From assembly GCF_014640615.1 (NCBI RefSeq), contig NZ_BMHH01000002.1, positions 62,001 through 126,000 on the forward strand: a DNA stretch of 64,000 nucleotides. Direction: 5' to 3'. A program made the translations under genes and the position numbers. Origin of the DNA: Paramesorhizobium endophyticum (GTDB lineage: Bacteria; Pseudomonadota; Alphaproteobacteria; Rhizobiales; Rhizobiaceae). The notes beneath the pieces were generated by a model. It had not been told where the DNA came from and ran no database searches. It saw only the letters and a list, made by a program, of their open reading frames with translations. Of this stretch, positions 32,443 to 41,282 are shown piece by piece. The stretch's first letter is position 1, and the number at the start of each line of letters is the position of its first letter.

Positions 32443-33627
32443 CTAATGTTCCAGTATGTTCCGGGTTAGATAGTCGGCCCAGTTATCCAGCGCTTTGCGC
32501 TTCTCCGGCTCATAGGTTGCGCGGTTATAGACGCCTGCCACACCAGCCTTAAAGCCGCTGATATGGTTCAAGCAGGCCTCAATGACGTGGGGGAGAGTGC
32601 CGATATCGGCCATGCCGGTGGCGACCGTCCGGCGAATGTCGTGGGGGGTCCATCGCTCCTTCGTGACCTGGAGCTTAAGCCGTACGGCCTTCGCCACGGC
32701 GTTGCTTTCGATGGGGTCTTCCACGCGGCTGAACAGGGGAGGGTTGTCGGCCTCAGGGTCGGTTGCGGCTATTGCTTCCTCCAAGATCGCTATCGCCGGC
32801 TTCGACAATGGGACCACATGCGTAAGCCCGTTCTTCACGCGATTGGCGGGGATCGTCCATGTGGCATTCTCAAGGTCTATCTCGCCCCGCAGAATGCCGC
32901 AGACCTCACCGGATCGCTGCCCGGTCATGAACAGGAGCTTGATTATTCTGACCGTATGCGGGCTTAGAGCGGCGTCAGGCAGCGCGGCCCATATTTCTTT
33001 GATCTCGGCTATGGAGAGCACCCGGTCGCGGCGGACGGGCTTTGCGCGGGGCTTAATACCCGACGCGGGCGAGGCTTCGAGATAATCGTTATCGACCGCC
33101 CAATTGAACATCTTGCGTATGACAGCGAGGAGGTTGTTGGACTGAGCGCCTTTTCCTTCCTCGGCCTTCGCTTCGATGATATCAAGCAAATCACGCTTCT
33201 TGACCGCCAGCGCCTTCATGCGTCCGATTTCCGGGTAGACCTCGGATTTCAGTAGTTGCTCATCCTGCTTCCAGGTCTTCTTGTTCCGCTTGGCGTGTTT
33301 TTCGAGGTAGAGTTCGCCCACCTCCTGGACCGTCATAGCGTCCCGGCGGGCGCGTTTGTCTGATGCCGGGTCTTTCCCCTCTGAAACGCCGCCCATGGCT
33401 TTCAGGGCCTTCGAGCGAGCCGTTTCCAGATCGATGGCAGGATATCGGCCCAGCTTCACCCGCTGCTTCGTGCCGTCGCTCTCACGGGTATAGAGAAGGT
33501 TCCATGTCTTGGTGCCGCTGGGTGAAATTCGAAGCGATAGCCCCTGAACCAGCGTGTCGTGATAGTCGGTGCGAACGTCGATTTTGATGCTGTCGATGAA
33601 CCGAGTTGTGAGCCGTACCTTCGCCAT
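32443..33627 (-). CDS. int: Tyrosine recombinase integrase
   Basis: 394 residues of the P4/CP4-57 class: an N-terminal DUF4102-type domain (LRISPSGTKTWNLLYTRESD), a SAM-like core-binding domain, and a catalytic domain with Arg238 (TGQRSGEV), His329-x-x-Arg332 (HDIRRT), His355 and Tyr367 (GVYNRATY). It cuts and joins at the tRNA-Lys att core. The start at 33627 was preferred to 33717 because the added 30 residues cross the arm-type sites. It lies next to attR, pointing inward, the standard place for such integrases. Confidence 0.95.
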   Translation of the reverse strand: MAKVRLTTRFIDSIKIDVRTDYHDTLVQGLSLRISPSGTKTWNLLYTRESDGTKQRVKLGRYPAIDLETARSKALKAMGGVSEGKDPASDKRARRDAMTVQEVGELYLEKHAKRNKKTWKQDEQLLKSEVYPEIGRMKALAVKKRDLLDIIEAKAEEGKGAQSNNLLAVIRKMFNWAVDNDYLEASPASGIKPRAKPVRRDRVLSIAEIKEIWAALPDAALSPHTVRIIKLLFMTGQRSGEVCGILRGEIDLENATWTIPANRVKNGLTHVVPLSKPAIAILEEAIAATDPEADNPPLFSRVEDPIESNAVAKAVRLKLQVTKERWTPHDIRRTVATGMADIGTLPHVIEACLNHISGFKAGVAGVYNRATYEPEKRKALDNWADYLTRNILEH

Positions 33628-33662
33628 GTTGGACCTACTGATGAAAACCTGTTGATTTTCAT

Positions 33663-33682
33663 TTGGGTACCGTATGGGTACG
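33663..33682. promoter_or_regulatory. Candidate integrase arm-type sites, right end
   Basis: TTGGGTACC (33663-33671) and GTATGGGTACG (33672-33682) adjoin each other, 36 bases upstream of int and 121 bases inside attR. The matching pair is at the left end. Confidence 0.6.
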
Positions 33683-33803
33683 TAAATGTCAAAACTCGCT
33701 GAAACGCCTCTGGACAATATGAAACCATTTTTACCAATGATTTCAGCTATTTCCGTTGTTCGATTTTGTTTATTGTGTTCTAAATTGTTCGGCTGATACG
33801 CGC

Positions 33804-33847
33804 TTTAATCAGTAGGTCCAGGGTTCGAATCCCTGCGCGCTCACCAA
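33804..33847. other. Right attachment site (attR) core
   Basis: 44 bases identical to attL, corresponding to the 3' half of tRNA-Lys; the 5' half is absent here. Host sequence resumes after 33847. Confidence 0.93.
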
Positions 33848-34007
33848 CAGTCAAATCAATTCTTTATCCAAATGGTTCCGTAACTTCGAGCGTTGCGGTA
33901 GGTCCTTGGCATCCTGCGAGCATCGTCTCATCGCCTTGCCGTTGAAAATTCAACTTGCCGGTTCGATATCATTCTGATTGGATTCAGATGGAATTGGAGG
34001 TCTCAAC

Positions 34008-34259
34008 ATGCACAAGAGATATCTTGTCACTGCACAATGGGACGAAGATGCGGGCGTTTGGGTCGCCCATAGCGATGATATTCCCGGTCTGGTAACTGAG
34101 TCTTCTGACCTCGATACGCTAATGAAGCGCATTGTTGCGGTTGCGCCGGAGCTTCTGAGAGATAATGCCCACTTGCTGGATGATCAAGCTCATCCCGGTG
34201 AATTGCTGGATGTGTGCATTATATCGCAATTCCGTATGGCCGATACTCACGCAAACTGA
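34008..34259 (+). CDS. HicB-like antitoxin (DUF1902 type)
   Basis: 83 residues with the HicB partial RNase H fold: YLVTAQWDEDAGVWVAHSDD, IPGLVTESSDLDTLMKRIVA and VAPELLRDNAHLLDD. Unlike the antitoxin at 372 it has no C-terminal HTH, so the pair may be regulated differently. GGAGGT precedes the ATG by 7 bases. It overlaps the toxin start by one base (TGATG), with the antitoxin first, the reverse of the other hicAB pair. It lies just outside attR. Confidence 0.85.
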   Translation: MHKRYLVTAQWDEDAGVWVAHSDDIPGLVTESSDLDTLMKRIVAVAPELLRDNAHLLDDQAHPGELLDVCIISQFRMADTHAN

Positions 34260-34456
34260 TGGTGAAGGGCTTTTATTCGCAAATAATCGAGGCCCTCAAG
34301 GCCAATGGTTGCACTTTCGTCCGCTATGGCAAGGGCGATCATGAGATATGGCATAGCCCGATAAGCAACCGAAATTTCACGGTCGATAAGGGATCGTTAT
34401 CCGGCCACACCGCCAACGCCATTATGAAACAGGCAGGGATCGAAAAGAAGTTTTAG
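34259..34456 (+). CDS. HicA-type toxin
   Basis: 65 residues: MVKGFYSQIIEALKANGCTF, YGKGDHEIWHSPI and the end SGHTANAIMKQAGIEKKF. The family histidine is in GKGDHEIW. It is an mRNA interferase by family knowledge. The start is set by the overlap with the antitoxin stop; a longer frame from 34214 lies within the antitoxin gene. Confidence 0.85.
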   Translation: MVKGFYSQIIEALKANGCTFVRYGKGDHEIWHSPISNRNFTVDKGSLSGHTANAIMKQAGIEKKF

Positions 34457-34486
34457 GGCGGCAATTTTTGCCGACGGAAGGCTATC

Positions 34487-35902
34487 TCAATCCGTCTTCA
34501 CGCCATCTCCCGCCTGCCCACCGGCCCGCTCCTGCAATTCCTTCAGCAGCGCCTCGGCAATCGGCTCATAATTATCGTCGAAATGGTGGCCGCCGGGCTG
34601 TTTCATTTTCTCCATGGCGGAGAGCGTGGGCTCGGTGCAGACGGTGTCGTCCTCCTCCTCGCCATAGACGCAGATGACCTTGTCCAGCGGCAGGGTCGCG
34701 ATGGCCGGAGCGGTCTTGTGCGTACCTTCCATTCCGAGCCAGCCCTCGATGGTGACCTGGAAGGTGGTGGTCGTCGAAGCGCCCAGCAGGGCGATCATCC
34801 GGGTCCGGTTCTGGAGCGCCGGATCGAGATATTGCCAGGCGAAGGGAAAAGTGTCCGCGCCGAAGGAATAGCCGAAGATGGCAATGGGCAGTTTGCCGGA
34901 AGGATCCGCTTTGCGGAGAATGGCATCGGTGTCCTCGGCGATTTCCTGCGGCGTGCGCTCCGTCCAGAAATAGCGCAGCGAATCGACCCCCACCACATGG
35001 ACGCCGTGATTGCTGAGCCAGTCGCCGATGGATTTGTCGATATCGCGCCAGCCGCCATCGCCGGAGAAGAACACGGCGACGTAATCCGCCTTGCCCTTGG
35101 CCGGAATATCGACAATGGGCAGCGCCTCATTGGCTGCGTCCTTGGTCGCCATCGCCGCCGCCGCATCTGCCGCCATGCTGAGCCGTACCGTCGGGTTCTC
35201 TGCCTTTTGCAGAACGGCAATGTGCCGCTTCTTTGCCTCCGCCGGGTCGTTCACCGGGCCTGACTGGCTCACAAGCGTCACCGGTGTCGGCAATATGGCG
35301 TCAAGCGCGTATGTATAGCCGCCGCTGGGCGCAGCCGTCGCCTTCGCCCCCTCGCAGGAGGGGAGGCGGGTCTTCAGCGCATCCGCCGGGTCGAGTCCAA
35401 CAGCGCCCGCCAGTGTTGCATCAGGCGCATCGGCGGCGGCGGCATAGGCGAGCGTCGCACCTTGCCCGATGCCCGCGACGACCGGATGGAAATAGACGTC
35501 GAGATCCAACGCCCGCAGCGCCTCCTTGGCGATGCCTTCGAAATCCGAATCGAGATAGATGCACTCGCCGTCATCCTTGTCGAGCTCGGCGCGCCATGTG
35601 TCGAGATCGACCGGCAGCACGATGAGGTTGCGGGCGAGCAGCGCATCGGCAAAGGCACGATCCCTGGCATTCATCCCGCCCGCATCGGAAACGAGGACGG
35701 CAAGGCCGATGGGATCGTCAGGAGGCATCATGACCGGAATATCCTTGAGCCGCTCGGCGCTCACATGGGTGGCGATATCCTCCGCGCCGGTGAGCCTGGC
35801 CCAATAGTGCGGAAGTTTGCCGGTATATCCGAGATAGCCGGCAGTTGCGGCAACCAGCACCAGCGCGGCCATCGCGGCGGCAAGGAGGGAGTGTTTCCTC
35901 AT
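34487..35902 (-). CDS. acvB: AcvB/VirJ family lysyl-phosphatidylglycerol hydrolase
   Basis: 471 residues with an N-terminal signal anchor ([20 protein letters not shown]), a VirJ-type alpha/beta-hydrolase domain in the C-terminal half with nucleophile motif [14 protein letters not shown], and an upstream related domain ([20 protein letters not shown]). In Agrobacterium and Rhizobium AcvB/AtvA acts in the periplasm, removes the lysyl group from lysyl-phosphatidylglycerol and is needed for acid tolerance or virulence. The ATG overlaps the lpiA stop by 4 bases, the conserved lpiA-acvB operon. The start at 35902 removes a non-secretory extension. Confidence 0.9.
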   Translation of the reverse strand: MRKHSLLAAAMAALVLVAATAGYLGYTGKLPHYWARLTGAEDIATHVSAERLKDIPVMMPPDDPIGLAVLVSDAGGMNARDRAFADALLARNLIVLPVDLDTWRAELDKDDGECIYLDSDFEGIAKEALRALDLDVYFHPVVAGIGQGATLAYAAAADAPDATLAGAVGLDPADALKTRLPSCEGAKATAAPSGGYTYALDAILPTPVTLVSQSGPVNDPAEAKKRHIAVLQKAENPTVRLSMAADAAAAMATKDAANEALPIVDIPAKGKADYVAVFFSGDGGWRDIDKSIGDWLSNHGVHVVGVDSLRYFWTERTPQEIAEDTDAILRKADPSGKLPIAIFGYSFGADTFPFAWQYLDPALQNRTRMIALLGASTTTTFQVTIEGWLGMEGTHKTAPAIATLPLDKVICVYGEEEDDTVCTEPTLSAMEKMKQPGGHHFDDNYEPIAEALLKELQERAGGQAGDGVKTD

Positions 35903-38508
35903 TTGCGGATGAACTCCAGCGGGTTCCCATTGATGAGCGTCGTCACATCCACCAGCACGCGGGGCGTATCGAGGCCGCCCGGGCAGACGAGATAATGCGG
36001 CGACCAGACGGGATCGAACTTTTCCTTGAAAGCTTTCAGCCCGTCGAAATGATAGAGATCCGCGCCGCGCCGGTAGAGGAAGGAGCCGAAGCGGTTCCAC
36101 CGCGAGGCAAGCGGGCTGCCGGAAAGGCCGGAGAGGGGAGCCGCGCCGAGATTGAACCAGCGATAGCCTTCCGCCTTGGCCTGCATCAGCAGCTTGGCGA
36201 ACAATGCGTCCATCATGATCTTCGATATGTTGGGCAGATAGCGCATCATATCAACAGTGTATTCGTTCTTGTCCGCGCTGCGCCAGATATTGGCGAAGGC
36301 GACGATGGCGCTGTCCTTCTTCATGACCGCCACATCGAAGCGCGACAGGAACTCCGGATTGAAGAAACCCAGCGAAAAGCGCTTCTCGCTGCCTGCTTTG
36401 TGGGCAAGCCACGCGTCGGAAACGCGCCGTAATTCCGGCATCAGCGCCGGAACCTCCGCCGCCGGGATGACTTCGAGTACGAGGCCATCCCGCGTCGCCT
36501 TGCGGTCGGCATAGCGGAAGGGCTGGCGCGACGGGCCTTCCAGCGAAAAATCACGCAAATCGACGCGTGCGACTTCGCCGAGCTTCAACGCGACAAGCCC
36601 CATGTCGAGAAAGAGCGGCAGGCTTTGCGGCCCGACGCCGTAGAAAACGGTGCGCAGCGCCATCCGGTCCGCCAGCGCGTGGAAGGACCAGGCGAGCTCT
36701 TCGGCAATTTGCTTGTCACCAACCGGCTCGCCGAGCGCTATAAGGCTGCCGCCGGACTGCGCATACATGACGAAGCCGCGATTTTCCGCATCCATCAGGA
36801 ATTGCTTGTCGCCGAGCAGCGCCAGCGCCGCCTCCGCATTGGGCGACGTCGTAACGAGCGTTGGCACGGCCTCGGGGATGGCGAAATCCGCCTTCGACCG
36901 CCGCACGCCGCGGCGGTTGACGGCGGTGTTGAGGCAGACGACGAAAACCACCGCGAGCACGAGCACGGTCGCCCGCAGGAAGCGCGGCGCACTGCCGTTC
37001 CAGGCAAAATCCCACCATAGGCTGTTGGAATATTCGACATGCCGGTAGACGAAGAAGCCGAGCCATGTGGCGACCAGCACCGTGGTGCCGACGCTGGCGA
37101 TCCAGTTCCAGGTGAGTTCGAACGGCCCGGTGATCGGACGGCGGTAGAAGGAATCGCGGAACACCCAGAGGATTCCTGCAAAGGCGCAGAGAATGAGCGC
37201 TTCCTCCCAGTCGAGGCCTTTGACCAGCGAAAAAACCGCACCCGCAAGGAAGAGGACCATGGTTGTGACCCAGGCGCGCGCCAGCCGCCGCGCCAGCCCG
37301 CGCGCGACGATGAGCAGGGCCACGCCGACAAAGCTCGCCGCCAGATGCGACATCTCGACGAAGAACAGGGGCAGGATGTCCGACAGGATTTCCAGCCGGT
37401 AATGCATCGCCGGGATGACGCCCGAGACAAGCAGGACGATACCGCCAAGGAACGTCACGCTGGCGGCTAGGCCCGGAATGATCGGCTCGATGATGCGCGC
37501 GGCGAACCGCGCCCGCTTGGTCAGTTGCTGGCGGCGGCGGAGGGCCTCCCAGATGAGAAGGCCGGCGACGGCTGTAAGCAGCGGCACGACGGTATAGATC
37601 AGCCGGTATACGACGAGGGCGGCGATGGCTTGCGGGTTTGCGCCAAGGCCGAGGCCGGCGATGATGGTCGCCTCGAAGGCGCCAAGGCCGCCCGGCGCGT
37701 GGCTGGCGACGCCGATGATAACTGCGATGACGTAGACAAGCGCGAAGATGGCGAAGCTGGGAACCACCCCCTCCGGCATCAATACGTAAAGCGTGGCCGC
37801 TGCCGCCGTGACATCGACGAGGCCGGCGGCGACCTGGATGAGCGCGCCGCGCGAGGTGGGAAGCTTCAGCGTAAACTGGCCGATCTGCAGCGAGCGGTCG
37901 CCCTTCGACAGCCAGTAGATGAGCCAGCCGATACCGCCCAGCAGAAGCACACCGGCGAGAATATCGATGCGCGGATCGATGGCCGAAAGCCATGGGATAT
38001 CCGCCGGGTCGATCAGCATGGCCGCGCCGATGAGAATGATGAAGGCAAACCAGATGGCGAACCATGAGGTGCCGACGATCCGCCCTATATCGAAAAGGCT
38101 TATGCCCTCCGCCGCATAGATCCGGTAGCGCAGCGCGCCGCCCGTCAGCAACGAGAAGCCGAGCGCGTTGGAAATCGCATAGCCCGCCGCGCCCGCTATG
38201 CCGGAAAGCCAATGCGGTATGCGCCCCGGCGCGATGGTATCGACCGCCACCACATCATAGAGCGCCACCGCCATATAGCTGAGGCAAGTGAAAAACAGTG
38301 CGAGCCCGATGGCGTGGAGCGATGTGTTTTCGATCGCCGCCAGCGTCTGCGCCTTCGATGTATGCCGCAGCATGTCTTCAAGCACGAAGAGCGCCAGAAG
38401 CGCGATGGCGATGCCCGCAATAGGCAAGGCGATGGGCTGGAATCGCTTGAGCTTGCGCCAAAAGCTTAAGCCAGGGGTGGATGACTGCGAGCCATCGGTT
38501 GGGTTCAT
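35899..38508 (-). CDS. lpiA: Phosphatidylglycerol lysyltransferase / flippase
   Basis: 869 residues, MprF family. The N-terminal 540 residues hold about 14 transmembrane helices of the flippase domain (including [20 protein letters not shown]). The C-terminal soluble domain has the lysyltransferase fold ([20 protein letters not shown] ... [20 protein letters not shown] ... [20 protein letters not shown]). It transfers lysine from Lys-tRNA to phosphatidylglycerol, lowering the negative charge of the membrane and protecting against cationic peptides and acid. It is named lpiA (low-pH-inducible) in rhizobia. acvB follows in the same operon. A GCATGATC repeat lies 14 bases before the start. Confidence 0.95.
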   Translation of the reverse strand: MNPTDGSQSSTPGLSFWRKLKRFQPIALPIAGIAIALLALFVLEDMLRHTSKAQTLAAIENTSLHAIGLALFFTCLSYMAVALYDVVAVDTIAPGRIPHWLSGIAGAAGYAISNALGFSLLTGGALRYRIYAAEGISLFDIGRIVGTSWFAIWFAFIILIGAAMLIDPADIPWLSAIDPRIDILAGVLLLGGIGWLIYWLSKGDRSLQIGQFTLKLPTSRGALIQVAAGLVDVTAAAATLYVLMPEGVVPSFAIFALVYVIAVIIGVASHAPGGLGAFEATIIAGLGLGANPQAIAALVVYRLIYTVVPLLTAVAGLLIWEALRRRQQLTKRARFAARIIEPIIPGLAASVTFLGGIVLLVSGVIPAMHYRLEILSDILPLFFVEMSHLAASFVGVALLIVARGLARRLARAWVTTMVLFLAGAVFSLVKGLDWEEALILCAFAGILWVFRDSFYRRPITGPFELTWNWIASVGTTVLVATWLGFFVYRHVEYSNSLWWDFAWNGSAPRFLRATVLVLAVVFVVCLNTAVNRRGVRRSKADFAIPEAVPTLVTTSPNAEAALALLGDKQFLMDAENRGFVMYAQSGGSLIALGEPVGDKQIAEELAWSFHALADRMALRTVFYGVGPQSLPLFLDMGLVALKLGEVARVDLRDFSLEGPSRQPFRYADRKATRDGLVLEVIPAAEVPALMPELRRVSDAWLAHKAGSEKRFSLGFFNPEFLSRFDVAVMKKDSAIVAFANIWRSADKNEYTVDMMRYLPNISKIMMDALFAKLLMQAKAEGYRWFNLGAAPLSGLSGSPLASRWNRFGSFLYRRGADLYHFDGLKAFKEKFDPVWSPHYLVCPGGLDTPRVLVDVTTLINGNPLEFIRK

Positions 38509-38521
38509 CGGCGCTACCTTA

Positions 38522-38568
38522 GAGCATGATCCCTAAAAAATGCAACTTTCCGGATAGGCCATGCGGCT
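38522..38568. repeat. Dispersed GCATGATC palindromic repeat, copy 3
   Basis: GAGCATGATCCCTAAAAAA ... GGCCATGCGGCTG, diverged from the copies at 14.5 kb, lying directly upstream of lpiA. Confidence 0.65.
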
Positions 38569-38761
38569 GACAGGAATTCGGGGCAAAGCTGATCCTCCGC
38601 TCGCTTGGTCTCGATTCTAGGCAAACTTGTGGTGAAAATGGGCGGACCAAAAATTCTCCGCGTCCCTTCGACCTGCGTCAACGATAGCACGGATTTTACT
38701 TGGGATTGCTGCAGGGTGAGATTAAGGCTTTAACGTTGCCACGGGAACGTTGGCTGTGACC

Positions 38762-38935
38762 ATCCCTTCACCCCCGCCCTTCGAGGCTCGCTTCGCGAGC
38801 ACCTCAGGATGAGGGTGAAGGGGCGTCGGCGCTTCCTATAGGGTACGGACGGCGGCGCTTCAGTAGCCCTCATGGTGAGGTGCGAATGGAGCGCAGCGGA
38901 ATGAGCCTCGAACCACGAGGGCGCTTGGCGCTGAT
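38762..38935. repeat. Composite palindromic repeat, copy A
   Basis: Two modules: CCTTCGAGGCTCGCTTCGCG ... CTCAGGATGAGGGTGAAGG, and CTCATGGTGAGGTGCGAATG ... GAGCCTCGAACCACGAGGGC. An inverted relative is at 53909-54055. It fills part of the 487-base gap between lpiA and ccdA; nothing else was seen in 38569-38761. Confidence 0.75.
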
Positions 38936-38995
38936 TTCGCCGAAACGTAAAATGCTGTAGCAAATGACGAAACCGGAAAGCACTGAGGGGAAAAC

Positions 38996-39742
38996 ATGGC
39001 GCTCGACGTCTCCTATGTAACGGCGGTTGGTGCGGGTGCGCTGTCGTTCCTGTCGCCCTGCGTGCTGCCGCTCGTCCCGCCCTATCTGTGCTATATGGCG
39101 GGCGTTTCCGTCGAGGATTTCCGGGCCGATGGGGCTGCTGCTGCCGATGCCTCGCGGAGATGGGCACTGTTCGCCGCATCCTTCGCCTTTGTGCTGGGCT
39201 TCACCACGGTGTTTGTTGCGCTGGGTGCAGGGGCTTCGTCGATCGGCGCATTTCTGCGGGCATGGCAGCAGGAGATCGCCATTATCGCCGGCCTTGCCAT
39301 CATCGTGATGGGCCTCAACTTCCTCGGTCTCTTCCGCCTGTCGATCCTCTCCCGCGAGGCCCGCTTCCAGGCGCGGAGCGCTCCGGCCAACCCGGTCGGC
39401 GCCTATGTGATGGGCCTCGCCTTCGCCTTCGGCTGGACGCCCTGCATCGGCCCAGCGCTGGGGCTGATCTTGAAGCTGGCGGAAGCAAGAGATACGGTTG
39501 GCGAGGGTGCGGCGCTTCTGGCCATATATTCGCTGGGGCTGGGTATCCCCTTCATCGTTGCTGCGTTGTTTTCCGGCGCGTTCATGCGCTTTTTGACAAA
39601 ATTTCGGGTACATCTCGGCAAGGTCGAAAAGATCATGGGCGTTCTATTGATCGTCTCAGGCGTGCTTTTCCTGACCGGGGGGATGCAGTCCTTCGCCTTC
39701 TGGCTCATGGAAACATTTCCTGCGCTAGGCCAACTCGGGTAA
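38996..39742 (+). CDS. ccdA: Cytochrome c biogenesis protein CcdA
   Basis: 248 residues with six transmembrane helices. The conserved first motif is LSFLSPCVLPLVPPYLCYMAGV and the second half contains FGWTPCIGPALGLIL; the cysteine in each is the redox-active one. CcdA moves reducing equivalents from cytoplasmic thioredoxin to periplasmic thiol proteins for haem attachment. GAGGGGAAAA is the ribosome-binding site. It is monocistronic, followed 78 bases later by glmU. Confidence 0.94.
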   Translation: MALDVSYVTAVGAGALSFLSPCVLPLVPPYLCYMAGVSVEDFRADGAAAADASRRWALFAASFAFVLGFTTVFVALGAGASSIGAFLRAWQQEIAIIAGLAIIVMGLNFLGLFRLSILSREARFQARSAPANPVGAYVMGLAFAFGWTPCIGPALGLILKLAEARDTVGEGAALLAIYSLGLGIPFIVAALFSGAFMRFLTKFRVHLGKVEKIMGVLLIVSGVLFLTGGMQSFAFWLMETFPALGQLG

Positions 39743-39820
39743 GCCTATTTATAGGCTTTGCCGATTAGGGTAGGGGCCTTATAAAGCCACCGCTCTGTTC
39801 CCTCATCAGGTACTTATCCC

Positions 39821-41185
39821 ATGACCAGCCGAACCTGTCTTTCGATCATCCTTGCCGCCGGCGAAGGGACGCGGATGAAATCCGATCTGCCCAAGGTACT
39901 GCACAAGGTTGCCGGTCTGCCGCTCGTCTGCCATGTGGCCAAGGCGATCAAAGGTGCGGGCGGCAGCGACATTGCGCTCGTGGTCGGACGCGGCGCGGAT
40001 GAGGTGAGGGCGGCGGTGGAGCAGGTTTCGCCTAACGTCTCGGCCTATGAGCAGAAGGAGCGTCTCGGCACCGCCCATGCGGTGTTGGCGGCGCGCGAGG
40101 CCATCGCGCGGGGCTATGACGATCTTCTCATCGTCTTCGGCGACACGCCGCTTATAGAGGATCGCGCCTTGCTCGAAGCCCGCGAAAAGCTGGCTGAAGG
40201 CTTCGATATCGTGGTGATGGGCTTCCGCCCGGCGAACCCCTCGGGCTATGGCCGGCTGATCGAAGAGAACGGCAATCTGGTTGCGATACGCGAGGAAAAG
40301 GACGCAACCGATTCTGAGAAAAGCATAAATTTCTGCAATGGGGGGTTGATGGCCCTGCGCGGGGAACATGCGCTCGCGCTGCTCGACCAGGTGCGCAACG
40401 ACAATGCCAAGGGCGAGTTCTATCTCACTGATATCGTTGAAATTGCGCATCATGGCGGACTGCGGGTGACGGCCATCGAAGTGCCGGTGGACAATGTCAT
40501 CGGCATCAACACGCGCGTCGAACTCGCCGAAGCCGAAGCCATCTGGCAGGCCCGCCGCCGCCGCGCGATCATGCTTTCGGGCGTCACGCTGATTGCGCCG
40601 GAAACCGTGTTCTTCGCCCATGATACAGTCATCGAGGCGGATGTGATCATCGAGCCAAACGTCTTTTTCGGCCCCGGTGTGCATGTTGCCTCCGGCGCGA
40701 TGATCCATGCCTTCAGTCATCTGGAAGGCGCGCATGTCGGCGCAAACGGTGAAATCGGCCCCTTCGCGCGGCTGCGCCCAGGCGCAAACCTCAGCGAAAA
40801 TGCGAAGGTCGGCAATTTCTGCGAGGTGAAGAACGCGGATGTCGGCAAGGGCGCTAAGATCAACCATCTCTCCTATATCGGAGATGCCTCGGTCGGCGCA
40901 GGGGCCAATATCGGAGCGGGGACGATCACCTGCAATTATGACGGCTACAACAAATGGCGCACCGAGATCGGCGAGGGAACGTTCATCGGCTCCAACAGCT
41001 CGCTGGTCGCGCCGGTTTCTGTTGGCCACAATGCCTATGTCGCCTCCGGCAGCGTCATCACCGAAAACGTACCCGCCGATGCGCTCGCCTTCGGGCGGGC
41101 AAGGCAGGAGGTCAAGGAAGGCCGCGCCACCGCCCTGCGCGAGAAATACGCGTCCATCAAGGCGGCGAAGAAGGCCGGAAAATAG
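39821..41185 (+). CDS. glmU: Bifunctional UDP-GlcNAc pyrophosphorylase / GlcN-1-P acetyltransferase
   Basis: 454 residues. The N-terminal uridyltransferase domain begins [20 protein letters not shown] (nucleotide-binding loop). The C-terminal half is a left-handed beta-helix of hexapeptide repeats with the acetyl-CoA site ([20 protein letters not shown], then [15 protein letters not shown]). It makes UDP-N-acetylglucosamine for peptidoglycan and lipid A. glmS, which makes its glucosamine precursor, follows directly, giving a compact amino-sugar pair. Confidence 0.97.
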   Translation: MTSRTCLSIILAAGEGTRMKSDLPKVLHKVAGLPLVCHVAKAIKGAGGSDIALVVGRGADEVRAAVEQVSPNVSAYEQKERLGTAHAVLAAREAIARGYDDLLIVFGDTPLIEDRALLEAREKLAEGFDIVVMGFRPANPSGYGRLIEENGNLVAIREEKDATDSEKSINFCNGGLMALRGEHALALLDQVRNDNAKGEFYLTDIVEIAHHGGLRVTAIEVPVDNVIGINTRVELAEAEAIWQARRRRAIMLSGVTLIAPETVFFAHDTVIEADVIIEPNVFFGPGVHVASGAMIHAFSHLEGAHVGANGEIGPFARLRPGANLSENAKVGNFCEVKNADVGKGAKINHLSYIGDASVGAGANIGAGTITCNYDGYNKWRTEIGEGTFIGSNSSLVAPVSVGHNAYVASGSVITENVPADALAFGRARQEVKEGRATALREKYASIKAAKKAGK

Positions 41186-41207
41186 TCGTTAAAATATGAA
41201 ACCCATT

Positions 41208-41231
41208 GTGACTATCCGTGCGGATAGCCAC
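41208..41231. other. Hairpin between glmU and glmS
   Basis: CTATCCG-TG-CGGATAG (41212-41227), extended by GTG/CAC beyond one mismatch. No T-run follows. Possible attenuator or RNA-processing site controlling glmS. Confidence 0.4.
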
Positions 41232-41282
41232 GCTTTAAGCAGGTTTCGAAATCTGGAATTTTAAGCGGAAGGAAACGCTTGC

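Larger units (their letters stand above)
15867..33847. mobile_element. Integrated 18-kb phage-like element in tRNA-Lys
   Basis: Bounded by identical 44-base att repeats and integrated at the tRNA-Lys 3' half. The right end holds int, an alpA-like gene and a winged-helix gene. A single minus-strand structural operon covers head (portal, protease-capsid, connectors), packaging (terminases, HNH) and tail shaft (two tube-like proteins, tape measure). No gene was recognised for tail tip, receptor binding, holin, endolysin, primase or helicase. Possible readings are a reduced prophage, or a satellite that borrows tail tip and lysis from a helper; capsid-forming phage-inducible islands (cf-PICIs) are the nearest known concept but do not normally carry tube and tape-measure genes. 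Confidence 0.9.
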
